The position numbers and the translations under genes were made by a program. From assembly GCA_003116875.1 (NCBI GenBank), contig BCKT01000008.1, positions 1,324,322-1,388,321 on the forward strand: a DNA stretch of 64,000 nt, given 5' to 3'. Position 1 is the stretch's first letter, and each line of letters opens with the position of its first letter. The notes beneath the pieces are model-generated. The model did no database searches. It was not told the DNA's origin and was given only the letters and a program-made list of their open reading frames with translations. Of the stretch, positions 12,190 to 22,544 are shown piece after piece. This DNA is from Takashimella koratensis (Eukaryota; Basidiomycota; Tremellomycetes; Trichosporonales; Tetragoniomycetaceae).

Positions 12190-13563
12190 TCAAATGAATG
12201 GACGCTCGGCTTGAGGGGTGATTCGAGATCCATGACGGAAGCCATGTGCGGCTGGCTTGAAATCACCGATTGCGCTGTGCGCCGTGACGCGGTCTGGTGG
12301 TGGTCAGGGCTCTTCGAGGCACACACTCACTGTCCCACAGCACCACGCTTCGCGGCTGCCACCGAAGCCTGATTTGGAAATCATGACCTTGAGCAATGTG
12401 AGTGCTAGAGCAGTCAGTATCCGTTCCAGTACGACAATTTACTAGAGGAGGTTCAAAATAGCGTCCGATTCCTCCGTCTTCAGCCCCACGATCCGTCGTG
12501 AGAACTGCTTGTTGACAAACAACGCTTTCTGACCCGTCACAGGGTGTCTTCGAATGAGCGGGTGAACATTGGCCACAGGTTCGCGCTTGACAACGCCACC
12601 CCTGTTCCCGCGTCGGCTGTATTCGGCCTGCTCGAACCCCGAGTGAATGACGGTGAGTGTTTCGAGGTACGCTCGAAACGAAGGCGAGAGACGATTGTAT
12701 GCTTCTATGGGTCTGTCAGCGCTCAAAAACAGATTCTCCCGAGTTGACTCTTGAGATCCATGAGGTATATTTACTCACCAGTTTGAGATGCATACGCTGT
12801 GTCTCCTCCAGCGTCTGGAGATTCGTACAGGAACAGAGTAGTCAATCCAGGCGGCTGCACCTCGTACGTCACATCGCTATGCCACTCGGTGTTTGAAAGC
12901 TTCTCCCCGTCGTAAGCGAGGAACGAATCCTTTGGCAACGAGTCGCGGTAGACCAGATGGAACTCGGGGAACTCAGCAGGTTGGCCTGAGGTCGGGTGGA
13001 TGTGCAACCGACCGAAAGTCCTTGACGGAGTCAGTGAAGGTTCGACGTCGTTCCCAAGGTCTGACTCACGATCCCCACTCGTGCAGCTGCCATTCAGGTG
13101 GCTGATCGATGAAGTCTTGGTCTCGGAACACTACGACACCTCGCTGGGCGACATATAGAGCCAGTTGACTGATATCAGTATCTGGACTTGCGATACATAC
13201 ACACCTCTTGGCCCTTTCATCAAGCTGGCTCAGCTGGATACCATGAATCTCAGACCCAAACTCGGGAGTCAACTCGGTCTCGGTCGCGTTATCCAGGAAA
13301 GAGCGCGGGGTAGGGTCGTTCAATGCCGAAAAACCTGGATCAACATGATCGAAGGGCTCGAGAGGAGGAAGTCGCAAGTTTGGATCGTACGTGGGCAGGA
13401 ATCGTGCGTACTTGTAATCGGCACCGGGGACTCCTAGGGGCTGTGCGTTCGCCTCAGGTGTGAGCTGCGACTCAGGTATGATGTCGAGTTGAACAACTTG
13501 GATCGGCAGGCGATTGAGTGGACTGGGGGATGCGGACTCCGTGAGGGTTGTCGTGCTGGACAT
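12190..13563 (-). CDS. TfdA/taurine-type 2-oxoglutarate and Fe(II)-dependent dioxygenase
   Basis: About 390 residues. The start MSSTTTLTESASPSP is followed by GVVVFRDQDF, then LSNTEWHSDVTYE with the iron-binding HxD, then KREPVANVHPLIRRHPVTG, NKQFSRRIVGLKTEE. The open frame stops at 12442, but a 44-nt intron there (donor inside LLY) restores YTHIAQGHDFQIRLRWQP and, after one more intron, RVTAHSAIGDF with the distal iron-binding His and the 2-oxoglutarate-binding HGFRHGSRITP, ending QAERPFI. Members hydroxylate taurine, sulfonates, alpha-keto acids or aromatic acids and release the oxidised fragment. Fungal relatives include sulfonate/alpha-ketoglutarate dioxygenases such as yeast JLP1. Substrate not determinable. 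It converges on the PC-esterase gene with under 100 nt between stops. Confidence 0.88.
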
Positions 13564-14713
13564 TACGAAAGGCAGTTACAGAGAATGGGTGAGTAAAAGG
13601 CGACTTCGGGGAGCGAGATGGACAGTCAGCATAGTGCAGGTAGATATACTTTCGCTGCTAAGTCAGTCTCATGACGTGCTTGGCACGACCAAAGTAGTGA
13701 GTGCTCGCGTCATGAAGGAGAGTGCGTGCAGTCTAATCTGATGAGTCGTGTGCAGCGTGGTCTGCTTTGGCAATGACAGGATGGACGACGCGAGATCAAC
13801 TCAAATGGCGCCATTTGCATAACCGGGGCTTGAGCAGGTGAGCGTCACGTGATGTGACAGTCACATGGCACCTGCTAGACGAAACACCGTGCAAGCTTTG
13901 TTGGAGGACACCAAGAAGGGCGAGGAAAGAATGAAAAGCTAGTCGAGGAGGACGAGAACTGACGGGATGGCGGTGAATGAAGGTGACCAGTGCGAAGGTG
14001 AGAAAGACGGGATCGGGTGGGAGGTGGGAGGTGGGAGTGGAGGTGGAGGCGGAGTAGGGGTGGAGGGCGGTGTGATGGGATGATGGGTGATGGGTGATGG
14101 ATGATGGGCTAGAAACGGCACTGGGCGGGCGCAGGGGCTCTTGTTTCAGGGCTGGGCCAGGCGTAGGCGTAGGAGGAGAGCCAGGGCAGAGTCTCAGATT
14201 ATGGACGGAAGACCCTGAACACGTTGACGGTGGGGATGCCGGGGAAGGGCGGAAAACGCCGAGAGTGGCATTTCTTCTTCGACGCGTAGGGACGGTGGAC
14301 TGGAGTCTGGGACGGAACCGGTACAGCAGCGGCAGAGGCGCGTGGGTGATACGGTAGGGGGGGGGTTGATGGTGGGTGGGATCAATCAATGAGCAGGAAG
14401 CGAGAAACAGTCGTGTTTGAAAGGGAGGCTCCAAAGGGAGGCTCCAAAGGGAGGGGCAGGGAAGGAGGGAAGGAGGGGAGGAGGCAGGAGGGGTGCGGGC
14501 GTGGGAGAATTGATGGCAAAGGATGGGGACGGGTGTGTGTGGGATGTGTGTGGGAGGGAGTGTGTGAGAGAAGAGGGAGGGGGCGAGGGAAGGAGGGAAG
14601 GGCGAGGTCAGGGCTGTCTGCCCGACTAGGACTAGGTCAAAGGAGGGGGAAGGCATGAATGCGGTACAGACCAAGATTAATACTGCACGAGCCTACTGTA
14701 CACACACACTACT

Positions 14714-14758
<45 letters not shown>

Positions 14759-14870
14759 CCGTCTCTTTCTCCACCTCATCATCCTTGTCCCCTTCACCAC
14801 CACCTCTTCCCTCTTCCTCATCGTTCATCCTCACCGTCTTCACCGTACTCCCCCCTCACAAACCCTCAAC
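13564..14870. other. Low-complexity intergenic region before UDP-glucose dehydrogenase
   Basis: A 1.3-kb stretch with strong strand asymmetry. The plus strand is G/A-rich at about 14000-14650 with short tandem units (GGGAGGCTCCAAA near 14423-14450) and then switches to C/T-rich sequence. A dinucleotide run follows at 14716-14756. The sole long reading frame here, on the minus strand, is Pro/Ser/His-rich and looks like a composition artefact. A GTCACGTGAT site is at 13844-13853. The downstream part should hold the promoter and 5' leader of the next gene. Confidence 0.6.
14700..14760. repeat. (CA)n microsatellite
   Basis: An interrupted CACACA tract beginning at 14701 becomes a perfect (CA)n run of about 20 units from 14716 to 14756 and ends in CCCCC. 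It sits about 115 nt upstream of the UDP-glucose dehydrogenase start, inside the probable promoter or 5' UTR. Confidence 0.95.
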
Positions 14871-17411
14871 ATGGCCCCCATCACCGTCAAGAAGATCTGC
14901 TGCAGTCAGTACCCTCCCCTCCACCCTCTCCCTCCTCGCTCCCACCTCCCCTCCACCGTCTACGCGTCACTCTCCGTGCCGTGACGCGTACCATGCCTTC
15001 CTACCTTCCCTTGCCCTTCCTCTCAACCTCATTCACTCCCATCCCACTTGGCATCTACTAACCTTGCACCTCTACCCGCAGTTGGCGCTGGCTACGTCGG
15101 TACGTGACTAACACAGCATGCTTGGATCCGCTTCTCCCTTGTCTCCCAGCTTCCACCTCCACTCTTCGCCTTCCAGTTCCTTCCAATCCATCCTCACCTC
15201 CTGATTCACCATTCGGTGCTCGACTAACCTTGCCTATAATCAGGTGGCCCCACCTGTGCTGTCATGTGAGTTTGCGCGCCTCTCTATCAACTCTCCACAG
15301 CTTCCTTCAGCTCTGCATGACCCGTTTTACTGACTTGTGGTTTCACTTGTAGCGCTGTCAAGTGGTGAGTTATCGCTCTACTCGTCGTCGCGCTCGAGCA
15401 GCTTCAGCCTTTCGTCTTTTGCGCCCTATACCGCCCGGTCACCCTCTCATCCCATCTACTCTCTTGCCACGTCTCATTCCTCATCCCCAGTCTCAACTCG
15501 AGCAGCCCCCTCCCCTCATTTCTCTCCTGTGCTATGCGTGACTCCCTATCGCTCGGTGGAGGCTTGTTACATTCCCCTTTACAGCCTACGAGACGCGCTT
15601 TTATCCACCCGCGGGTCATTATAGCTGACTCCTGTCCAGCCCCCACATCAAGGTCACTATCGTCGACTTGAACCAGGCTCGTGTCGACGCCTGGAACTCG
15701 GACAACCTCCCCATTTACGAGCCCGGCCTCGATGAGGTTGTTAAGACTGCTCGCGGCAGGAATCTCTTCTTCTCCACGGACGTCGACGGCGCTATCGCTG
15801 AGGCCGAGTGAGCTCTTCCCCTCACCTTGGTGGTTCCATCTCAAGCTAACACGCGGACACAGCCTCATCTTCGTCTCGGTTAACACCCCGACCAAGAAGT
15901 CGGGTGTCGGTGCGGGCTTCGCTGCCGACTTGAAGTGAGTGCACTCAAATTCTTTGACCCGCCTACTATATTGACCCAACTAGCTACCTCCAGCTTGCCA
16001 CTCGCCGTATCGCCGAGGTCTCTACCACCTCCAAGATCGTCGTTGAGAAGTCCACCGTCCCATGCCGCACTGCCGAGTGAGTCTTGACTTTGCGCATCAT
16101 CTTCGCCCACTAAAACGCGTCAGGTCCATGCGCACCATCCTCGAGGCCAACTCCAAGCCTGGCTGCACCTTCGACATCCTGTCCAACCCCGAGTTCTTGG
16201 CTGAAGGTACTGCCATCGCCGACCTCTTTGCTCCGGACCGTGTTCTCATCGGCTCTCTCCAGACCGAGTCTGGTATTGCTGCTTGCCAGGCTCTCTCTTC
16301 CGTTTACGCCAACTGGGTGCCGACTGAGCGTATCCTTACTGTCGGTCTCTGGTCGTCCGAGCTCTCGAAGCTTGCGGCCAACGCCATGCTCGCGCAGCGT
16401 ATCTCCTCGGTCAACGCCCTCTCCGCCATTTGCGAGGCCACCGGTGCCAACATCGACGAGGTCGCTTACGCCGTCGGCAAGGACAGCCGTGTTGGCCCCA
16501 AGTTCCTCAAGGCCTCTGTCGTACGTCTAGAATGTGAATAAGCTGACATCGTAGGGCTTCGGAGGTTCGTGCTTCCAGAAGGACATTCTCAACCTTGTCT
16601 ACCTCTCCGAGTCCCTCCATCTCCCCGAGGTTGCCAAGTACTGGAAGGCTGTCGTTGAGATGGTGAGTCACAGAAGGTCTCCCAGCTGACATTCAGAACG
16701 AGCACCAAAAGGACCGTTTTGCCCGCAAGGTCGTCGACACTCTCTTCAACACCATTACCGGCAAGAAGATCGCCATCCTCGGATGGGCCTTCAAGAAGGA
16801 CACTGGTGACAGTGCGTAACCTGCTCGATTTGTGGCGAATAGAGCTAACACGTCTCATAGCTCGCGAATCCCCAGCCATCTCGATTGCCAACCACTTCCT
16901 TTCCGAGAAGGCGCGCATCACCATCTACGATCCCCAGGTCTCTGAGGCTCAGATGTGGCTCGACCTTACCGAGTGAGTTGTGCTTCTGACGCGATCTCGA
17001 CGGGCACTAACCATCTCTCAGCTACGGATCGATTCCCGATGGGCCCAGTGAGTAGTGGCTTCACACCCCGCCTCAGTTTCGCCGAGATGATTACAGAAAA
17101 TAGTTGCTGACGAGCAATCGTGACTTTTAGTCAAGCCCCACGTGAGCATCGTCGGCTCCGCCCTTGAGGCGTGCAAGGGTGCCGAGGCCATTGTTATCTG
17201 CACCGAGTGGGACGAGTTCAAGCAGCTCGACTGGGCTGAGGTCTACAAGAACTGCCCTCGCCCGGCCTTTGTCTTTGAGTAAGTCTACTACGTCTGATTG
17301 GGTGGATCGCCACTGACTCTTGTTCTCAGCGGTCGCCTCATCCTCGACCGCAAGGCGCTCCAGAATATCGGCTTCACCGTCGTCACCATCGGTACCGGCG
17401 ACCGCGTTTGA
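14871..17411 (+). CDS. UGD1: UDP-glucose 6-dehydrogenase
   Basis: Oxidises UDP-glucose twice with NAD+ to UDP-glucuronate in the cytosol, the precursor for UDP-xylose and for glucuronoxylan-type capsule or wall polymers in basidiomycetes. About 465 residues assembled over many exons: start [14 protein letters not shown]-binding GAGYVGGPTCAVIA split by three tiny exons, [24 protein letters not shown], the lysine/asparagine region [15 protein letters not shown], the active-site cysteine in [10 protein letters not shown] (near 16560), [19 protein letters not shown], and the C-terminal domain [14 protein letters not shown] ending GTGDRV. All family landmarks are intact. The first four exons are very short and separated by introns of up to about 190-240 nt, unlike the rest of the window. 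Confidence 0.96.
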
Positions 17412-17888
17412 GCGGACTGTTCCCGATTTTTCTTTTGGCAATAGAGATTCTTTCTTTTTTTCAATCCTCTCCCTCTCGTCTCCGGATCTCTTGTTCATGT
17501 ACTCTTCTCTTGGCCTTGATCGACCTGAATGACGGCGATCTCGTGATATATCATTGATTCCATACTCATCCACCTCGATCTCGACCTGCCTTGGCCAGAC
17601 GACGCGACGAGCTGAAAAGAAACAGTTATCTCTCGTTTGGTAGATGCACTTATGACTTTGGATGTTGGTTCTCTCGAGACTATATGTTGCCTTCTGCCTG
17701 TTGCCTGCTGCCTGCTGCCTGCTGCGCCTCTGCGGTCGTCGCCGTCACGAGGCTAGGCTGTCCTGCTGCAGTCACGTGACATCACCCGTTGATCCACGCG
17801 TTGAAATCGTTCATCCATCCAGCATCCTCCCTCCCCCCTCCCTGTTCATCCACATCCCCTCAGTCTCGGGCTCAGTCGCAGGCAGACC
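17412..17888. other. Intergenic region with TGCCTGC repeat and CACGTG palindrome
   Basis: The 3' region of the dehydrogenase gene and the promoter of the next. A 7-nt unit (TGCCTGC/TGCCTGT) repeats in tandem at about 17686-17726. A perfect 10-bp palindrome GTCACGTGAC lies at 17771-17780, about 110 nt before the next start; the same palindrome occurs before two other housekeeping genes in the window. Confidence 0.7.
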
Positions 17889-19322
17889 ATGGCGTCCTCC
17901 TCAAGAGAGCTCTCGGCAACACCCCAGGTCACCGAAGTCGAGCTGTAAGCCCTCAGCAGACACGCTCAGTTACCTCTTCCCCTTCCTCGCGTTCCCGTTA
18001 TCAACAACGACATAACAGCTGATCCAGACCCGAATCTATCTCGCAAATTGTTTCTCCATTGGCTCAGGGAGTCGGCATTGTTCGCCAGCATCGGCGCGAC
18101 CCGTCCCGTCGGCACACATAAGCATCTTCTCATCCTCGATCTCCAGAATGATATGCACAAGAGGACCGGTGTCTGGACCGACGTAGCCGAACTTTGGACA
18201 AGACTGGGCGCCTTGTATGATCTCGAGGCGTTGGATGATCTGGTGAGGGTATTTGCAAATGCAATCATTAACTCTACGTCGCAGCAATCATCTCCATCTC
18301 CCTCTATTCCTCCCTCGCCGGATCCTCTCAGTCCCATCCCTAATCCTTCTCGACGTCGACCGGCATCCAACATCACCCGTGCTCGCGCGGCGTCATCTCC
18401 TCTGACTGATTCGTCGGATGCCTCCCCACCTCGCGAACAATCAAGATCGGCCGCGATCATTGACTCGCCCCACTTTGCCAAAACGTTTGATATCCCACCC
18501 TTCCGAATGAGCCGAGATGGTTCGAAACAAGGAACAGAGGGTGGAGAGGACCAGGCAGAGACCATTGTCGAGACCGATGACGATGATCAGAACAAGTGGA
18601 CAGAGATGATCTACGATCGGGCGCCAGGAGATCAAGAAGGATCGAGCTGGGAGGATGGCGTTGCCGAGCAAAGTGGTACCAAAGTCGCCAGAGAAGATCG
18701 CAAAGTGGCCAAGCTGGAGTTGGGTGACGGGGATGAGAAAAGCCGCGATAACGAGGATGATCAGCCAGGTGAGTGAACAGGTCTCGGTTAGGGTTCCAAT
18801 ACCCAAACTGACTATGATTGACAGACGAGGCCGAGGTCTCGAAGCGACGATCGGGTGGAAGAAGCGATACGCATGCCGAATCCAAAGCCAAGTCCAAGTC
18901 AAAGGGCAAGGCCAAAGTCGAAGACGACGACGACAAGCCAGGAGATAAAGGCGATGGTGTCCATGCCGAGTCGGACGAAGGCGTGGAAGACGAAGAAGCG
19001 AATGAAGAAGATGCCGAGCCCGAACCTGAACCCGAGCCCGAGCCGCGCAAATCCTCACGCCGCAAATCAGGTACCTCAACACGACGCCGAGACTCGACAT
19101 CGCTGTCCGAGACAGAGACGGCCAACCCAAGTCCCGTCAAGGGCGTGCATGGTGACAGGGAGAGCGGGGCGAGCCGGAAAGCGCGACCGAGAGCGTCGAC
19201 TGGAGGGAGCAAGCGCAAACGTGATGGTCATGAGGAGAGCGAAGATGAGGTGAGTCGACTATTTGGAGTATTGTTGGCTAACTTTGAAGCAAAAGCCGGG
19301 TTCAAGGAGGCGTAGAAGATGA
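17889..19322 (+). CDS. EAF7: Eaf7/MRGBP-like subunit of the NuA4 histone acetyltransferase
   Basis: The long second exon begins with the Eaf7 core: LFLHWLRESALFASIG, RPVGTHKHLLIL, then VWTDVAELWTRLGALYDLEA with ALDDLV, the WxxLxxxYDLExLDE signature of Eaf7/MRGBP. It is followed by an acidic and serine/lysine-rich tail with EPEPEPEP and KSSRRKSG stretches, as in relatives. The protein is a chromatin-associated NuA4 subunit. The upstream ATG at 17889 (MASSSRELSATPQ) is the likely start, but the first splice is unresolved: the good GTAAGC donor at 17945 gives the wrong phase, while a weaker donor at 17928 joined to the acceptor at 17969 keeps frame. The C-terminus is best after a last intron (GEDE-type exon, then QKPGSRRRRR); an unspliced reading would stop at 19315. 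Confidence 0.8.
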
Positions 19323-19647
19323 TGTCGGCACGCAAGGCTACGACGGACAAGTTGCTAGATGAGAACTGAGGATTCTGCCTTTGGTTCAAAACTCTGATTG
19401 CGAGTCTTCACGGGCATCATCTGTATGTGTTCCCTCAGTAACATGTTTGTGAGAGACAAGATGGATATGTACATCATGCAACGCAGACATTGTGACATGA
19501 GGTCACGAAGTAGGTACGTGCGATGATCTACTGTGGACGGTATACAAGCGGAAACGTAGCAAGGTGTGGAATGGGGTGAGGTTGAACAACAGGGCCAGCG
19601 CATGATCAGGAGTGACTTCAATGCTTGCCCAGCCCTGCGTAATGGTG
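19323..19647. other. Convergent intergenic region
   Basis: A 325-nt region between the 3' ends of the Eaf7 gene and the first small secreted protein gene. It should hold both 3' UTRs and polyadenylation signals. Nothing else was recognised in it. Confidence 0.5.
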
Positions 19648-20219
19648 TCAGATCATTTTCGCAAGAGCCTTGAAAACGGCCGGCGGCCTCAACTCCGAAC
19701 CTGTTGTTAACTGTCAATAACCGGTTGTAACGGATCGACATGTTGTTGTTATCTGAACTCCAACTCACCGGCGTTGCTGCTGCTGGTGCTCGAGGGAGGA
19801 CAGTTGTTGGCCGTCTTCGTGTGGTACACAGTGGGAGTGAAAGTGTAAGTCTTGGTCTTTCCGTTGCACGTGGCGCCGAGTGCATCAGCAATGTTCTTTT
19901 CGAGGTGTTCAGTTGCTGAAGAAGGAAATTCGGATGCGGCCGGGACCCCTGCATAAGAGCTCGTGACGGCTGCAGTGGTCGCCGGGGTGGCGCAATGGGT
20001 AGGGAACTGGGTTTGGTAGACGGTGAACGGACGGCCGACGATCGTTGTAATGCATCCTGCGCCAACTCTCTCCTCGATGGGAAACACGGTGGTGCAGCGG
20101 GCGGAAGAAGCTGATTCGGTCGCCCACGTTTTGGTCGGCACGGTGACGAGAGTATCAGCCCCATCTGCCGTAGTGGAAGTCGCAGCCAAAGCGGCGGTGA
20201 GCGGGAGAGAAGGTCGCAT
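19648..20219 (-). CDS. Small secreted cysteine-containing protein A (orphan family)
   Basis: Not recognised by family. The start MRPSLPLTAALAATSTTADG resembles a signal peptide. The mature part has five cysteines with the patterns CITTIVG to FPTHC (19 residues between cysteines) and later TPTVYHTKTANNCP. It is Thr/Ser/Ala-rich. The open frame runs to 19749, but a GTGAGT donor after SSSNA and an acceptor 65 nt on give a last exon ending FKALAKMI at 19648; the neighbouring paralogue has an intron at the same place and in the same phase. The paralogue (21094-21577) shares the MRPS start, the C-x19-C spacing and the PTV[YF]xTxTAxxCP motif. Probably secreted or wall-associated. An overlapping long frame on the same strand is considered spurious. 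Confidence 0.65.
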
Positions 20220-21093
20220 TTGGTATTGTGTTGTGAAGGGGTAGAATGACCGAGGGGATCGATGAAGTGGTGTTCTCGTTGGAGGTAGTTTGCAGCTGTT
20301 GTGGAGTGAGTCAGTAGGAAAGGCGATAGGGGGGTGGGGTTCCCCAGCACTTTCTCGGACGAATTATATATCGAGGTAGGCCCAGAAAGGATGTGCGTTG
20401 AGTGCTGAGGCCGCCGCTGTTGATCCTTTATTATCTCTACCCTTTCAGTGACGCCGATCAAGCTCTCTGGCGGGGTCTGTGTCATCCTTTCGCCTATCGC
20501 CCAGTCCAGACCTAGAGTGGGGATGCTTGCTCGTCAAAATCGGCTTCAAAGGTTCTTTGGGACGTTGTTGGACTGTGGATCGTGAAAGGTCGGCACAGGT
20601 GGGGGGTACTCCAGGTCTGAGAGCAAATGTCCGTCAACTGGGGCGTCCGGAGAACGCGGGATGAGCATGTGTGAGACCTCCTGACTCTAGTACAAGGTGA
20701 TGCCTGCACCCTGCACCAAAAAATACCAGCCCATACATCAAATCAGAGGGATTGACCACCTTTTTCCTCGGCGACACATCAACCAACCTGTAGACAGTAA
20801 TTTTATTGTTAAGCAGGGCTTTGAACACCATGAGATGGATGCATGAGCCCCGGGCGTCTTTCCGCAAGCAGGTTAGCTACAATGTCGAAGATTTGGCTTC
20901 GAGTTTGATCATTAGTGATGAGTAGAGCAGAGACTACAGACAACAAGAAGATAAACGGAGAGCCTCAGGCTTGGAAGCCAAAGACTTGAGTTGCGACTTG
21001 GAAATCACTGAAATGACAAAAATTTCTCCTTTAAAGCTCCAAACCATGAGCCATCATTTTGAAGAGCGCAGGTGGTTCACGCCCAGGAGCTAA
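20220..21093. other. Intergenic region between the two secreted-protein genes
   Basis: An 874-nt stretch that should contain the promoter of secreted protein A (next to 20219) and the 3' UTR of secreted protein B (next to 21094). Two minus-strand frames here have no recognisable domain, signal or homologue in the window. I see no further gene. Confidence 0.5.
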
Positions 21094-21577
21094 TCATTGA
21101 CTTAGTAACAGTTTTGGTGAATCTTCTGCTGCAGACGATGCGCGTGTACTTACCGACATTCCTGGTGGGACAGGAGGAAGCCGTTGTCGTTCGGAATACT
21201 GTCGGATGGTATTGATACGTTGCACATGTCGTCTTTACCTTTTTAAGAGCTTCCATGAGCTTCTCATCTAGCACCGCAGTTGTCGCGGGTGTAGAATCAG
21301 TCACTGTGATAGTCTCGATGGCGTCGGACCCTGTGACAGTCGAAGTTGAGTAGAAGCAGCTGGCAGGGAACACCCCCCTTGTTGAGTAACGCGTAGTTCC
21401 CAAGACCGTCACGGTACACTTGCCCACAGAGTCCTCCTGAATCCCGATGGTCGGGAGGACGACAGCCTCTGAAATAGGCAAAGGCGACTCCGACACTTGT
21501 GTAGTGTCAACGGAAGCAGTCACGGAAGCAGCCAAGCCCGAGGCAAGCGCACAGGTCACCCAGGTGGAAGGGCGCAT
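21094..21577 (-). CDS. Small secreted cysteine-containing protein B, tandem paralogue of A
   Basis: Not recognised by family. The start chosen is MRPSTWVTCALASGLAASVT, a good signal peptide and the counterpart of the start of protein A; the open frame extends upstream to 21844 but that part shows no conservation. Mature motifs are GKCTVTVLG to FPASC with 19 residues between the cysteines, an amphipathic stretch ALDEKLMEALKKV-like, then CATYQYHPTVFRTTTASSCP. A terminal intron (GTAAGT donor after RNV, acceptor at CAG 28 nt on) gives a final exon ending LLLSQ. Intron position and phase match protein A. Likely an extracellular or wall protein; function unknown. Confidence 0.65.
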
Positions 21578-22544
21578 TCTAATGGATGTTAGTGGTGAAA
21601 ATGACCGAAAAAGAGGTTCCAAGGTCGATCTGAAGACAACCTCGTTATGCTGAGGATGGGTGGGGAGGAGCGTTAGAACCACCATTCCATGGTAAATCTG
21701 CCCATCTCTTATACTGTCGACTTGTCCGCCTCGCTTTTGCCGCCGTCTAACACTCCTCTGACAACTTTGCTCCATCCTTTCTTGGCTGTTTCCTTTCAGT
21801 CGCACTCGACACTCCATTTTCATACCCACCGATGGAGCCGACATTTCTCACAGCCGAGTCTAGACTTGGACATGCTGATGCAACTTTCCGCTTATCAAAG
21901 GATTCTGACAGTGTGAAAGGTTTCCAGCTTCGTGAAAGGAGGACATCCTTGGGCTGACTTGTCCGTGGACTTTGGTGGTCCGGGTACTTGACTCCCGGCA
22001 TGCTCGTTTGCCATCATCCGTTTCTGGGCTGAAAGCTTTGAACCAGAAACAAGACGAGATATGTCAAGGGAGCAAGTCAGCGCGGTAAGGCGAGCTTACC
22101 GGTTTGAAATGTAGACGGAAGCTCCTTTGTGACACCCGTAGACCGGGCAGAAAGGTCAAGCAGAGGATATCACAAATGTTGTGTCGGCCATGGCAGTAAA
22201 TACCCGGATACAGTACCCCAACGTTGCGCACGGTAACGCCGCGCACAATGACTTTGGTTGTTGCCGGTACTACCTGTACCGGTACCATCCATAAAGGAGA
22301 GCCTCATCCGCCATTTGACGCGCTGCCGAACCTCCGGCAAGCCGGGGGGAGTGCGCGTGAAGAGGTAGCGACTGGATACGACGTGAGCACAGGACCAATG
22401 GGCACTTGGCGACATCCACAGTATTTACATCACCATACTGTACATGTACATGATGTGAGTTCACCACATGAATAGATTACAATTCGACCCCAAAGTCTCC
22501 AATCACAGTAGACGGCCAAAGGTGGCCCAACCTACAGCCTAGAT
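21578..22544. other. Intergenic region with inverted repeats
   Basis: A 967-nt region covering the promoter of secreted protein B and the 3' end of the Ufd1 gene. It contains a short inverted repeat CCGGTAC (22264-22270) and GTACCGG (22276-22282) with a 5-nt spacer, and an ACTGTACATGTACATG palindromic run near 22435-22452. No coding sequence was supported. Confidence 0.5.

Noticed and set aside
12442..12726. Stop at 12442 taken as the end of the TfdA-type dioxygenase, implying a truncated enzyme without its distal His.
   Set aside because: Two short introns restore a conserved C-terminus with RVTAHSAIGDF and HGFRHGSRITP, ending at 12190.
13796..14674. A 292-codon open frame on the minus strand between the dioxygenase and UGD1.
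   Set aside because: It is dominated by Pro, Ser, His and Thr from a one-sided G/A-rich tract, has no recognisable motif, and other frames of the same tract are equally open.
18441..19218. Two long minus-strand frames over the Eaf7 gene.
   Set aside because: They are reverse readings of the Ser/Asp/Glu/Lys-rich tail of Eaf7 and show no independent signal.
19355..20485. A 376-codon minus-strand frame overlapping the secreted protein A gene in another frame.
   Set aside because: The alternative frame (19648-20219) has a signal peptide and motifs and an intron shared with the neighbouring paralogue; the longer frame has none.
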